NCBI GenBank assembly: GCA_026182355.1
Contig: JAPFBL010000068.1
Coordinates: 11,321,001-11,385,000 of the forward strand
Source of the DNA: Hermatobates lingyangjiaoensis
Lineage: Eukaryota; Arthropoda; Insecta; Hemiptera; Hermatobatidae
DNA: 64,000 nt
Reading direction: 5' to 3'
This document shows, piece after piece, positions 21,382 through 32,943 of the stretch (its first letter is position 1; each line of letters opens with the position of its first letter). The position numbers were made by a program, and so were the translations under genes. The notes beneath the pieces were generated by a model. The model saw only the letters and a list, made by a program, of their open reading frames with translations, ran no database searches and was not told where the DNA came from.

Positions 21382-23126
21382 GTCCAGTTTGGATCGTGTT
21401 TCGTTTAATTAAGTGAAGAAATATATAGAAATGAATGTATATCTATCTGTACTCGATAGATTCAAAAACCATACATCCAATCGCCGTGAAAATTCAGGAA
21501 ATTATTAGGTCTTTCCCCGGGAAGGTTTATGTAATTTTTTTTTAAAAATCAGAGTTGTGGTTCAGGTAATATCCCAAAAATATCATAATAGATAAAGTTT
21601 GCTGTATAACCTGTTTGTTTACATTTTGACTTTAATTGGTAATGGCGGCCGCAGGAAAGTGTTTCTTTATGAATAACCAACGTATAATATTTCCTCATGC
21701 TTCGTTCAATTGGAAATAACCAGGTACCAGAAATTTTATTATTGTTTTCAGATTGATATTAAAGATAATTATTGTAATTTTATATGGGTTTCTTATTAAC
21801 TTCAACAAAGCTTTAGTTATTAGCAATAGTTTACTATTAACTTTTCATATCTAATTGGTTTAACTTCCTTTAAGCATTAAAGAAAGTTATGCGTTAAATA
21901 ATAACTTATTAACTTTAAGTATGCATGATAGTATTACGAATTATAATGATAGTTTTTGAACCATTAATTCTAATCTTAAAAGAATAGTTCAAGTATTTTG
22001 TTTAAGTTTAGTGGATGTAAGGCTTCTTTTATTCCTGATTGACTAATTCGTTTGTTTAAAATATGTATTTAATTATTAGTAATTAGTATCCAGCCCTACT
22101 CCATATAGCCAAAATGATAAGTTATTATATATATCGATGATATCTAACTAGAAGACGTTTATGAATGACTAAATCAGTAAAACTTATAAAGGAATATATA
22201 CATACTTAAAAATTGATGAAGAAATATTCAAATCAAAATGTACATATATAAAACTTAATCACTGTATGTATTTGTGTGTATAAACACAATTCTTAACATG
22301 ATAACTCTTAACATTACATAATGAGAAATATAGGTAGAATTTAACATTTAGTTATTGAGTGAACTCAATTGACATTTTTCAGTACAATGCTTCTTCATAA
22401 ACAAATAATATTTCATCAAAATATTGTTATTCAAACTTTTAAGAGACAATTTTGTTTACTGATACAATTTCAATTAAACATTTAAAGCTGTGTGAAGTCT
22501 TCAAATTGAAATTATTAAATAAAATGTAATTTGATATAGTTTAGCCTCTTCAACTAACTGGCTTCTAATTAAAACGATTTGTGGGTTTAAAATTCGTGTC
22601 ATTATATTTAACAGATAAGACATATCACATTTAATGAGCTAAGACTTCTTTCAACATTTCTTGATGTATTGTTCGCAAAAAAATATTCTTTTTATTATTT
22701 GTTTAATCTAATGTATCAACTACCAATTGTATTAAACAATGTATGCAATTTATAATCAGTGCTAGATTATATCTTTTTGAGTAATCTATAATTTTAATTC
22801 TGTATTAATTTCGTTTATCTCAAGAAAGTTAAGTGTAACGGAACTATAGAAAATTTAAATTGTTTTCGTTATATGTAATTTATTATTAGAGTTGGAGTGA
22901 AATTGTTTCCCTGCTAAAGCCGGGTAGATCAGTTAGTTAAGCTATAAAAACTGAATATTGATTTCGGTTTAATTGTTATACTTGACATATTTGTCTACAT
23001 TTATTTACATTGTTTACATTGACTTAGATAGTTTTTGAGTAAATCCACTGGAATAATATTGATGTTTGGAGGTTTAATGAAGAATTATTAAATTATCTTA
23101 TAATTAATATGAGAAAAAAAGATTAC
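21382..23126. other. Gene-free AT-rich stretch
   Basis: No supported gene, RNA or named repeat. Confidence 0.55.
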
Positions 23127-23215
23127 ATGTAAAAAAACAACGCCAGTCAAACAAATAATTTTTGATGGTTTTCATGGTATGATGGAATTGTCTCACAAAC
23201 GTTCCAATTAATTGG
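23127..23215 (+). repeat. Dispersed ~90-bp repeat, copy 2
   Basis: Second copy of the 14201-14290 sequence in the same orientation, roughly 9 kb away. Here it lacks the neighbouring inverted-repeat element, so it is an independent unit. Confidence 0.85.
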
Positions 23216-23389
23216 TATGATGCATACTTGAACAAAACATAATTCAGATGTAAATTTTATGTCTTTATATTAACTTTGGGCAATATTGAAGTGTGAGGAA
23301 TGGACTCTTTCCTATCATGTTGCAAATATCCAGTTTTTCACTATTCTAAATTTTCACGTACAGTCTACTGTACATTTATACACTATATA

Positions 23390-24427
23390 TTTACAGCAAC
23401 CTTATAACAGTGAGTAGCACGCGGGAAAAGATAACACTCCCTGAGAGGAAGTCGAATTTTTATGATTTTTGACAAAGGGAAAGAAAAGTGATTTTTTGAA
23501 AAACACTAGCATGCCATAAAATTAGCAGTATAATACTTTTATAAAAGACCAAATATGCATAATATTATTTAAAATTGAAAACATTATTTGAAAATATATA
23601 AATGAAATCATCCTACATCTTAAATTAAAAATTATCTTAAAACGACATTTTTTCTTGCATGTTTCTGACATTTTCAAGACAAAATAGGAATATTTCAAGT
23701 TTTAAATGTGGAAACTTTGTCTTAAATCTTTAATGTAAAAGGAGGTCAGGTAAATCAGATAAACTGTATAAGAGATCCACTGGCTATTGGAACAAAAACC
23801 ATGTTCTCCTACAGGAGATTATTTCGTAACATGAAATTTTCACGCTGGTTTTTTAAAAATTTTATTACTTCTGAGTTATACTAATGATATATGCATCAGA
23901 TGTATGATTTTTGACAAACGGAAAGAAAAGTGGTTTTTATTAAATACTAGAAACTCATGAAACTGAAAGTATAGAAATACTTGCTTATTTTGATTCTATA
24001 AAAGATCAAAAATATAAAACATCATTCAAAAAACATCTTTGAAGAAAAATAAATGAAATTATCCGACATCTTAAATTAAGAATTATCTTAAAACGACATT
24101 TTTTCTTAGATATTTCTGACATTTGTCAGACAAAATAGGAATATTTCCAAGTTTTAAATGGGAAAATTTGTCTTAAATATTCAATGTAGAAGGAGGCCAT
24201 ATTATACTAATGATATTATATGCATCAGTGGTATTATATGCAAAAATAAGCATATATTTTGATAAGTGAATCAATCACTATCTGTTCTACTTCCAGGAAT
24301 GAAAGACTAATAATCATCTCCCATTGAGACATTTATATTATACCTAAATGGGACATTATTTATTATATACCCAAGAAGTATGATATTATATTTATTTATA
24401 GTAAAGTTGAGTGTAGGCCACTCCAGA
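23390..24427 (-). mobile_element. AT-rich repeat family, copy A (internally duplicated)
   Basis: Read on the minus strand it starts TCTGGAGTGGCCTACACTC, AACTTTACTATAAA, then follows copy B (43255 on) and copy C (61374 on) through landmarks such as ATTCCTGG, CAGATAGTGATTGA, AGGAGAACATGG and CCTTTGTCAAA. An interior unit is present twice in tandem (23457-23760 and 23900-24200, about 440 bp apart). Homology stops near 23390. There is no coding frame. It abuts the tRNA-SINE on the side of its start. Confidence 0.8.
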
Positions 24428-24429
24428 TT

Positions 24430-24743
24430 TTTTTTTATTCTTTAAACCGATACCCTGGCGGGTTAAAAACGTCAGCCCTTTACAGTCTTCTTGTTTGATC
24501 GGTGATTCTACATTGGGAGTCCTTAATTTTGCCTAACTCAGTTGTAATAATTAAGAGTTGGGATCTTTAACGAGTACCTGACATCGCACAGACTTGAGAC
24601 CGATAGCTTAACGTCCTCTCCTAGGGACGACGTACTCAGATTTATTCACCTCCCGCGTGAATGAATCGAGGGCCAGGTGGGTATCGAACCTCGGACCTAC
24701 CAGTTCAGAGGCGAGTACTTAAACCACTGAGCTAACCTGGCCC
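24430..24743 (-). mobile_element. tRNA-derived SINE
   Basis: On the minus strand the head (24743-24670) reads like a tRNA: acceptor GGGCCAG pairs with CTGGCCC, box A is TAGCTCAGTGGTT (24734-24722) and box B is GGTTCGATACC (24690-24680). The T-stem is mispaired and about 230 bp of non-tRNA body follows, including GGATCTTTAACGAGTACC (read on the + strand), a segment with a look-alike near 60960-60995. Pol III would transcribe it from boxes A and B. It ends in an A-rich tract that runs straight into copy A of the AT-rich repeat. A functional tRNA gene is unlikely. Confidence 0.8.
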
Positions 24744-25193
24744 CTATAAACATATATAATCAACAAAAAAAAATTCAAATTTGAAAATATTTTATAATAA
24801 GTTTGAAGTACATGTAGCAGAAATAAAAGCACATATAGCACAAATATATTAATAAAATATTTGTTAATTGATGTCATATATTATTTCCGCCTCACACTAA
24901 AGCCATTATTATAAAAAAAATTGATAAATGTGATAATTAAGGGGGTTTTAAGTGTACATAACATAGTTGTAACGTGACTGACTTTGTCTTGGCGGGGTTG
25001 GGACAAACGAGTTGTTTTTGGATTGAGAGAGACTCTAAGGCTGGACTGTTTGAGGCCCTAAGGAATCAGCTTTGTTAATCTGGCCCTGCTGAAAAGTTAA
25101 GATAAAGAAGATAACAATTATTCTGCAGAGCACAGCATGAAGTGGAATAATTCGAGCCTGTAAAATGATAAAGAAAAAAGGTAACTTCAATAC
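24744..25193. other. Gene-free stretch
   Basis: AT-rich spacer between the SINE and the ORF-like segment on the minus strand. Nothing supported. Confidence 0.5.
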
Positions 25194-25476
25194 CTGTGGT
25201 GAGAAGTCGGACACCACTTCCACCACAATATGACAATCATAAGATATCTGTGGGGTTCTAAGAAAATCTTTAATTTCCATTAAAACATTGGGGTAATCGG
25301 TTGAAAGGAGACTGGCTTGTGTGATGTGTGATGTCTTAACCACTGAAAAGTCTATTTAAGTTTGAATGAAAAAGATTTTAAAACAAAATGAAATCTGCTT
25401 GTCCAAGAACATGCGTCAAGTGGTTTCAGAATACATACTGTTCTGAGAGGTGTCTGCATATCCAAGGTGGAGTGCT
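25194..25476 (-). other. Candidate unidentified minus-strand exons
   Basis: The minus frame includes LLSTDYPNVLMEIKDFLRTP and SYDCHIVVEVVSDFSPQ, which reads like real protein. A TTTTCAG acceptor precedes it (exon 25342-25194) and GTATTG follows. Upstream, 25476-25439 ends at a GTATGT donor; if spliced, the phases join as ATG. The introns would be only about 100 bp, unlike the kilobase introns of Sara, and I recognise no family. The gypsy-like remnant just upstream on the same strand makes a transposon origin possible. Confidence 0.2.
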
Positions 25477-25778
25477 CTAAGAAACTATAGCAGGACTATG
25501 GCTTTCTATAGTAAATAATTAATTTAAATATTCAATGCATTACTTTTATCTATCAGATAGGTAGGTATCTATTTATTCTAAACACAACTTGGTATCTAAC
25601 ATCTGATACAGTTTGAGATTTCTATTCTCACATATGGACCGCTTCAATGGAGTAATTCTCTATAATGGATTTAATACTATACATCTTTAGTTAGTAAGTC
25701 TAAATTTAGAATATATTTCTCAGTACATTTACTCAGATGCTGAGCTTGGTTCTTTTATTTAGTGGATAGCTCTATTAG

Positions 25779-26193
25779 TTAAAGTACCTGAACCACATCT
25801 AAAATCACAAAATACTCAAGAACTAAATTTCTTGACAGTGAATCTGCAAGAATATTTTCTTTACCTTTCATCATAAATGTTGAAGTTGATTTTACACTAT
25901 TTCTATATGTAAAAAATAAAACTCCAAATATTTTATAAGGTCTTGCTTTTATCTCTAATTTTTCTATTTGTTTCTGATCATTGCACCCTGTGTAGTGATG
26001 TTCTTGAAATAACATTGCCAAAACTTGACTGGGTCTTTGAAAGCTTTGCACTCTAAATTAATTATTTTAAGCCCTCTTCTCTATTAGAGAGCTGTCAATA
26101 TATTACAGAATGTAGTATTCCATCTTCTTTAGGTTGTTTAAGAGTAACACCGATACCTTTATAGATAGAATCAGTTGTTATGAAAATTGGCTC
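25779..26193 (-). pseudogene. Ty3/gypsy-like RNase H remnant
   Basis: On the minus strand the frame starts with PIFITTDSIYKGIGVTLKQ, the first strand of a retroelement RNase H with its conserved TTD. It hits a stop after HSVIY. About 110 codons later, in another frame, KGKENILADSLSRN gives the usual end motif (ENxxADxLSR). At least one stop and one frameshift break it. No LTRs, integrase or protease could be found around it, so it is a solo fragment. A DIRS-type source is possible but less likely. Confidence 0.65.
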
Positions 26194-26394
26194 TCAACAT
26201 CGTACATGGATAATATCAATGTGTACATAGAATACGTGGTAGTCCAGCTTATCAGAGCTGCTTTCTATATATATAGTTGAAATAAAACTTTATCGCACCT
26301 AGATTACTATGTGCTACCTGAAGGTCATGGGTTCTTGGATCAACATTAATTCTTTGAATATATGCATATTATTATTACCACTGAGGTTAGTATG

Positions 26395-26584
26395 ATTTAT
26401 ATTATTATTATGGCAAACCGTCATACCTCGTACGATGTTGTTGGAGTCGTTGGAGCGCTTTCGGACGTTGTCCATCTTCAATGAGAGTTAGTTGCGATTG
26501 AAGGTAGACAACGTCTGAAAGCGCTCCAACGACTCCTGCATCATCGTACGAAGTATGACGGTTTGCCATAATTATAATATAAAT
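26395..26584. repeat. Near-perfect hairpin element (~88-bp arms)
   Basis: The left arm 26395-26482 and right arm 26497-26584 are inverted copies (ATGGCAAACCGTCATAC, GGAGTCGTTGGAGCGCTTTC and complements). The spacer is about 14 bases. It is GC-richer than its surroundings. It looks like a palindromic MITE or foldback unit. Confidence 0.88.
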
Positions 26585-28841
26585 TAATTATTTGCTGGGG
26601 AAACTTGGTTCTTTGAAATTGTATGGCCAAGGTACTTACTGATTAGCTGCAAACAAATATTTTAATAATTTTACATCTTTGCTTCTGCTGTTTTGGTGAA
26701 TATTTTGAACTACGGATCCATTTTGGTAGAACTCATTTCTAACTTGCTCTTTATACTGTTAGCTAGGATCGGAAATTAATTATACGGGTAATATACTTTG
26801 TTCAATGGATGTTCATTGCTTACCCATATTAGTGAAGTAATAAACGACCTTCGTTATTTAAATGAAAGAAGATAACGCATGATTCATTTTATATCATGAG
26901 AAAGGTGAAAAATAAGAATTTTTCCACTTAATTTGAATGAAAAATAGTAAGTTAGAACAGCATAATAATGAATGAAACAGGTCATTTTCAGGAAGTGACT
27001 GCGTTCCCTTGTATTACACAATATCGTTTCAGGGAAAAAAAGAGAAAGAAAGACAGAGATATATATGTAGTGAGAGAAAGAAGTGACAAATACAAGTTGA
27101 TGTTCCTCTTTTTCAATTGGTCGAAGACGAATTATTACTTACTTAGACACTAAAGCTGTTTTCTTTCCAGCTAATGAAGACGCATCCATACTAATGAGAG
27201 TTTCGTTTTTGTAAACTGCAACTGTCACAGTCGCTCTAGCACGAATAACGAAGGCGTGGAGCGACATACCGCGGAAGGAACGCTTGATTATTAAAAATAT
27301 TTAATATGCGAATAGATGGTAATTAAAAGCTGTCGGGAAAAGTGAAAGAGCGAACGAGCTAGTGAATGTATAATTCATATTGGCAGAGATCACTCTGGCC
27401 ACCACGTCAGATTGTGTAACACTAACTCATTGAAACAAACCAGAAAGCTTTGCAACTAGCTTAGAGCCAACAACAAACTGAAAACATTTCTTTCCGCTAT
27501 TCACAGCTTGTTGAAAATTAGTTACGTTTATTTCTCTGAAACTTCTTATTATTCAGTAGAAAAACATATCGTATTATCGAGATATATAATCATTTTTCAA
27601 CTGAATTACCTGATTTTTTTTACTTTTTATGGATAGATATTTAAATAGAATATATTGATATTTATTTGTTTTAAAAACGAGTTTTAAAAGCGACATTTGA
27701 ATGCCTTTGGTCATACATTACATTAAATTGTATCACCTTAGTGATGTATGTAGATACAATGAACAATTAAAATTCTTCCTCGTATCATTTCATCAAATAT
27801 TAGGTGTTTATACCAGCAGATTTTTCTATAAAATATAGTTTATGGTAAATAGAAGGAGATGAAACAGTGGGATAATTGTTATAAATGCACATGAGTAATA
27901 TGGGTCTTTAAATATAATCTTATAGAACATTTTGTGTTTTTAGTAAAGCTATGTATTTTAAATGAATTGAATATCTGTTTGCCAGTCTCCTAATATGGTT
28001 TTAATAACATTTCTTTCATATATTCTTATTTAACATATATAAGCAACTATTTATAATTGTCGTTTAAATTAATTTTTTTCTTAAGAAAAGAAGGAATTAT
28101 TTAATTTTTTTCTAAATAAAATGATGCAAGCGGATTTAATGTATTTCAACTAATATAACTACTCTAGAAAAATATAATATTATTAAATATTGTTTTGAAA
28201 GCACATTGAAATATGTATAATTATACTAACCGGATAAACCTTGTAGTTAAATCTAATTGTACTTCCGTGCATACTTCTTGAGACAAGCCTTCTCACTCGT
28301 TCTTTCTTTCTCTCACTATTTTCCCTTTCTATGTTCTACATAAAATACCTCTCTTTTTAATCATATTTTTAAGCGAGTTAAAAATAAATAAAAAGTCAAC
28401 AAAAGAAATAGAACAATTTGGTCCAGGATTTCTTCATACTCGTAATATCAGAAATTTTTTTTGATGCTCTCATACGAAAATTAAAAATAAATGTTAACGC
28501 AGAAAAGAAGCATCCTTGGACCCTACTATGAATGTAGATCCAGTTATTCTGAGGTACATTGTAGGCAAGGAACAATTACTAACTGAACTACGCTCAAGTC
28601 TCAGTTCCGACTGAACCTTCAGATAATGAAACTCTTTCATTTATCTGAAACTATTTCAGATTTCATAAACTCTACGAATCTTTAGAAAACTTCTCCCGAA
28701 GCCTGGAAGGTGTCAGCATTGGTGAGGCAAAAGAGATTCTTGAGAGACTCTCGTGGTCTTCAAGCAGGAGTCTCTGGCTGATATTGGTTTCAGCTATTAA
28801 GGTAGCGGTAAAACGCCTATGAGCCTCTACCTCCCCACACG
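26585..28841. other. Gene-free stretch
   Basis: A GC-richer patch at about 27170-27430 stands out but carries no frame. A 61-codon + frame at 26968 is basic and not recognisable. Otherwise AT-rich. Confidence 0.5.
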
Positions 28842-29030
28842 ATAAAGATACTCAGTTGTTTAGACAGTCAAGCAGCTATCAAATCTCTTAGAGGAGTTTA
28901 CACTACGTCTGAAGTAGTTTTGGACTGTAAAGACCCTTGGATAGGTTGTGAGAGAGGTCCAGTTTGGGATACTGAAACTAATGCGCAGCTGCAAGGCTGA
29001 TAAACTTGCCCCTCTGGCACCCTTCTTTCT
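28842..29030 (+). pseudogene. Non-LTR retrotransposon RNase H fragment
   Basis: The plus frame ILSCLDSQAAIKSLRG then TTSEVVLDC matches the DSQAAIKAL block of the RNase H domain carried by Jockey/I-type LINE proteins. The frame stops after LQG. A one-frame shift gives ADKLAPLAP, resembling the closing NExADxLA block. The part before 28842 and the reverse transcriptase were not found. GC content is raised over about 28500-29150, so the fossil may extend further on both sides. Confidence 0.6.
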
Positions 29031-30378
29031 GCACACGAAATCCTGTATCATCCTGGAGTCCCACTTCAACGCACAAGTGCCGGGCATTATCGACCAGGGT
29101 TGGTCCAGGGAGAGTATGTGACTCATTCTGAAGCAAATTTGACTTTCCTGTAATTTCAGAAGGATTAATGAACTTCTATCTATGAGTAGAGAAATTGCGG
29201 ATTAATATATCTATGTATTGCTGCTGATTCATGGACTGCAAGGGTGTGTTATTGAAACACCTTTAATATCCAAGATGTTCAGGGTAATTATTTTAAGCAA
29301 TACAAATTTTTCTATTGTGTTTAATAAAAGTTTTGGAATTGATTCTACCAATTTGCTAATGCAATAGATATACTGTCTCTTATGAAGATCTTTATTAATA
29401 AAAAAATTCTCATGTTACAATGAATAATGCATTTATGATTTTAATGTAATATTACCCTTTCAATATTGTATGCTCTTGAAATATTCATAATATCACATTA
29501 TCTAATAAAAAAATTTAAGTTTCACAAACAACCAGAGGAGTTGCTTAATCACCTTGGAGAATTACATAAAATATGTGGTCGTTTGGAATTTACATACTCG
29601 TATAGTTTTAAGTATTTACCTTTAAAAAAATTCTGTCTATTTGATTTTGAGAAAAAAATTCTAAGCCAATGAAAGCAAACGCAAGTACAGTAAGTAATCA
29701 GATTAGTCCAAATTGAGTTTTCAGTTCTTATGGTTATAATGCCTTTTGTAGTGATCACAATTTCATGCAATTTTTTTTCTAGCATACTAACATTAGATTA
29801 ATTTTTCTGACAACATTTCGTTTCTGAAAATCCCAAAATCCATCAAAATTTCAAAACCAAGTTTTTTTTATTATTACTTGTGGTAAAGTAACATTTTTTG
29901 ATGCATTCAATGCAATGTGGTTTATGTATTGATGGGTTTTATGTATCTTTATCTCTGCAGCATATGCCAAACAATTATTATGAAAATCAATAAAGTCGGT
30001 TGTGCTGTCATGAGTTTCTGAATTATTGATAACTTATGACAGTTCTACACTATTATTTAATTTGGTAAAGTTAATATTTTCTCAAAGTATATTGCAATGA
30101 CTTTCTAGCACGTATACCGCTACTAAGTGATAGCGGTGTAAGTGTGGCCCTCCATTCAGAGTAATATATCATAACCGACATCTGAAAAATATCCACTTGG
30201 TTTCTGGACTAGTTATCATACTCATACGAATCATTTATACCTAAACAACGTATTGATACGTAACAGTAATTTTATTTAACTTAAATCCATACAAAAAATC
30301 CTTGACGTTATTCAGATTATGAATAGGTTGTTCAAATAAGTAATTATGATTTATTGTTGCACATGATAAAAAGTTCGA
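29031..30378. other. Gene-free stretch
   Basis: AT-rich; the first ~120 bases may belong to the LINE fossil. A small hairpin around TACCGCTA / TAGCGGTG lies near 30116-30140. Nothing else supported. Confidence 0.5.
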
Positions 30379-30567
30379 GTATATATATATATATATATAT
30401 TATATTTGTGTACGATGGCAGCAGGTCTTCCCTTAAGCATATGTTATTAAAATAAGCAGCAGCTTCTGCATTCACCAATTTCTTATTGACACTCTCTAGT
30501 TTTCTTATCACTTTGTGGTGAGACTCTGGTAACTTCCAAAGAAGGTTAGCGAAAGACATTAACACGC

Positions 30568-30598
<31 letters not shown>
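30379..30598. repeat. Two (TA)n microsatellites flanking a short segment
   Basis: TA runs at 30379-30404 and 30570-30598 bracket about 165 bases of non-repetitive sequence. The arrangement may mark a small insertion but no inverted ends are visible. Confidence 0.8.
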
Positions 30599-30607
<9 letters not shown>

Positions 30608-30689
30608 AAATAGATACATTGTTTCCACTGGTTTTGTTTACAAGATTCAAGAACTGATTGTTCATAGTCAGTTGATAAAACTGATTTTG

Positions 30690-31010
30690 TAACTTGGAGG
30701 GCCTAATCGTACGTGGGAAGGGAGTTACTCGGGTTGAACGGCTTGAGGGAAACTGCTAAGAGAGGACAATGGGCGTATTTCTCAGGACGTTTGGGCCGAC
30801 TGTGGGGACAGCTGTGGAGACTTATTGGGAAAGGAAGCGGGATGGGATAGGCCTTGGGCCAATCAGTGGGCAGCAGTCAATAATCGACGCGAACCATCCT
30901 AATTAGCCGGAGAAACCCGTTTCATTGTGACAGTCGGCAGGAGGTCGCTCTCTGTTGCGGAACGTTTAGTGTCAAAGCATTTGACAAGTCTGAGACTCAA
31001 ATGCAACTCA
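30690..31010. promoter_or_regulatory. GC-rich island with CCAAT box, unassigned
   Basis: About 320 bases of clearly higher GC than the surroundings, with CpG-bearing stretches and GGGCCAATCAG (CCAAT 30859-30863). There is no clear TATA box and no long frame. It could be a promoter with a non-coding first exon, or part of a solo LTR. No downstream exon is recognised on either strand. Confidence 0.25.
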
Positions 31011-32265
31011 AATTACTGAGCACAAAGCAGGCTAAAGCTTACATTGCCAACTTACGACACCATCTTATCCTTGATAGATATCAAACAAATTAAATGAATT
31101 AAAAAAATCAAAGATTGCATTTACAAAGATTGAATTAATAATATGCACTATGAAGATTTGAATTTAAAGTAGCTAGAAACTTTGAAGTAATTTGGATTTG
31201 CAGAATATCGGAAAAGAGAAGAGATAGCTTTTAAAGGCAAAAAGATGTTGAGTTCTTTTAGTTTTGGACTCAAGTTATTTTGGTAATTCACGCAGTGAAT
31301 TTATTTGACATGTTTTTTACCTCTTACATGATGTATACTGTAATACTGGAGATGAATATACGGAATCTAAAGCTGACTCATGACCGCCAAAAGCTAAAGT
31401 TGGACGAACACTCTTTTCATTTTAATATCATAGGTCTCTCACACTTCAGAAAATCGGCACTGATTATATTTTAAAAAATTCAGCCGGCCGAAATCAAGAC
31501 AAGGCTTTACTACTACTTAGACATGTCTTCAGGCAAAAGGTCATCGCTATTATTAAAAAAACATTCAAACTTGAGAATACACCACATATGAAAGTCTAAA
31601 CAGAGAAACTTAGACCTTTTTACGATTAGCCCTGAACCGAGGACTTGTTGTTTTATAAACAACAGAGTTATTAGTATTATCTTCATAATATTTTTTAAAT
31701 GAACTTATAGTTTTAGACGTATGAAAATTATAGAAAAATTTATATATTTAAATATAGTATGTTTTAATGTTACATAATGTTGCTTATATGTTATATATAT
31801 ATATATATATATCGAAGAAATCTTATTGAAATATTTATTGCTTCTTAAAAAGTTGTTACTAGATAATTGTTTTTCAAACACAAGGGGGAACAATAATATT
31901 AATGTTAAAAATGTTATTTTATTACTTTTTGGACTATTTATTTCAATAATTTAAAACTGTGAAACAAAAAATGATTTTTATTCTTCTGATAATTTGATTA
32001 ATGTTTCAATTTAAGATAAATTGTTGTATTAAACTAAGATTGGTAGTTAATTACCGTGGAAACCGCTACCAAAAGTAATAACAATACCCGATTCATAACA
32101 TTAACCGAAGAAATGGAAATTACATTTTACTGTTTATGAGGCTAAAGCTGCAGTTGTAGTAAAAAACACTCAAATAAATGAAATATGTAATAAATAGTAA
32201 AACAATAAGTTATAGTCATACTACTTAAACTATAAGTTTACAATACAATAAGTTATTTATTTGGG
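31011..32265. other. Gene-free AT-rich stretch
   Basis: Contains a CCGAAATC...GTCTTCAGGC motif at about 31485-31535, resembling the ends of other repeats here, and a TA run near 31793-31812. No gene supported. Confidence 0.5.
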
Positions 32266-32943
32266 TTATCTTCCAGGTTTGTCTGTTTCTCTTAACAGCA
32301 AATCATTTATAAAGGACTCGCACTCGTAATGAAGTTTAAATTCAGAAGATCTATTTTACATTCCAAGTCGTACACACGCGAAGAGCCTTCAACTTTTCCA
32401 TATTTGTTGGAACGCACACTGCAGGTTGATTATCCTCTGCTTCATCGTCATTATCTACTCGTACTTTATTCTCCCCAGCCTACGTAACAGAATCGCAGAC
32501 ATCACCCTCCGTAAACTTTGCACCAATCTGGAGGTAATCCCCTGCTATGCACTCCTCGAAGTTGGTTAGCGTCATGTCACTTGATTTTTCAGTAGCAATG
32601 TCCTCTATTGTTGCGGTTGTAGTAGTACACAACCTTTCTTGAAACAGTTTTGAATTGTTTCTTCCGGAACATGCTTTCGAGTCATTTTTTGGACATTTGT
32701 AAACCACATTTTCAAAGCAAATTCGACTTCAGTGTCTTCCTTTGTACAACAAATTTGTTGTCTCTGATGAATACGTTTGATGTCCATCTGGAGGCTTGTG
32801 CGGCTTTTTAAAATGTTGCATAGAATCGGCGAGGATATTTGCAGTTTTACAGCAACCTCAAGTTGTCCCATTTTATCGAGCTTATCATAACTCTCTAAAA
32901 TTGCAGCTTTTTTTTTGCTGCTTAGATTCCTGTGTCCATTCAT
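32266..32943 (-). pseudogene. pogo/Tigger-like transposase, catalytic core deleted
   Basis: It starts at ATG 32943 with MNGHRNLSSKKKAAILESYD, then VAVKLQISSPILCNILKSR: the CENP-B/pogo-type N-terminal helix-turn-helix. A second HTH begins (EFALKMWFTNVQ) but jumps at once to RKHVPEETIQNCFKKG, a motif that in full proteins follows the DDE domain. About 300 residues, including the DDE domain, are therefore missing. The tail continues in a second frame (LTNFEECIAGDY; NMEKLKALRV after one stop) and a third (ESFINDLLLRETDKPGR, stop at 32266). It is a non-functional, internally deleted copy; the TIRs were not located. Confidence 0.75.

Noticed and set aside
24670..24743. Functional tRNA gene on the minus strand
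   Set aside because: Boxes A and B and the acceptor stem are good, but the T-stem does not pair and a SINE body follows directly, so it is a SINE head.
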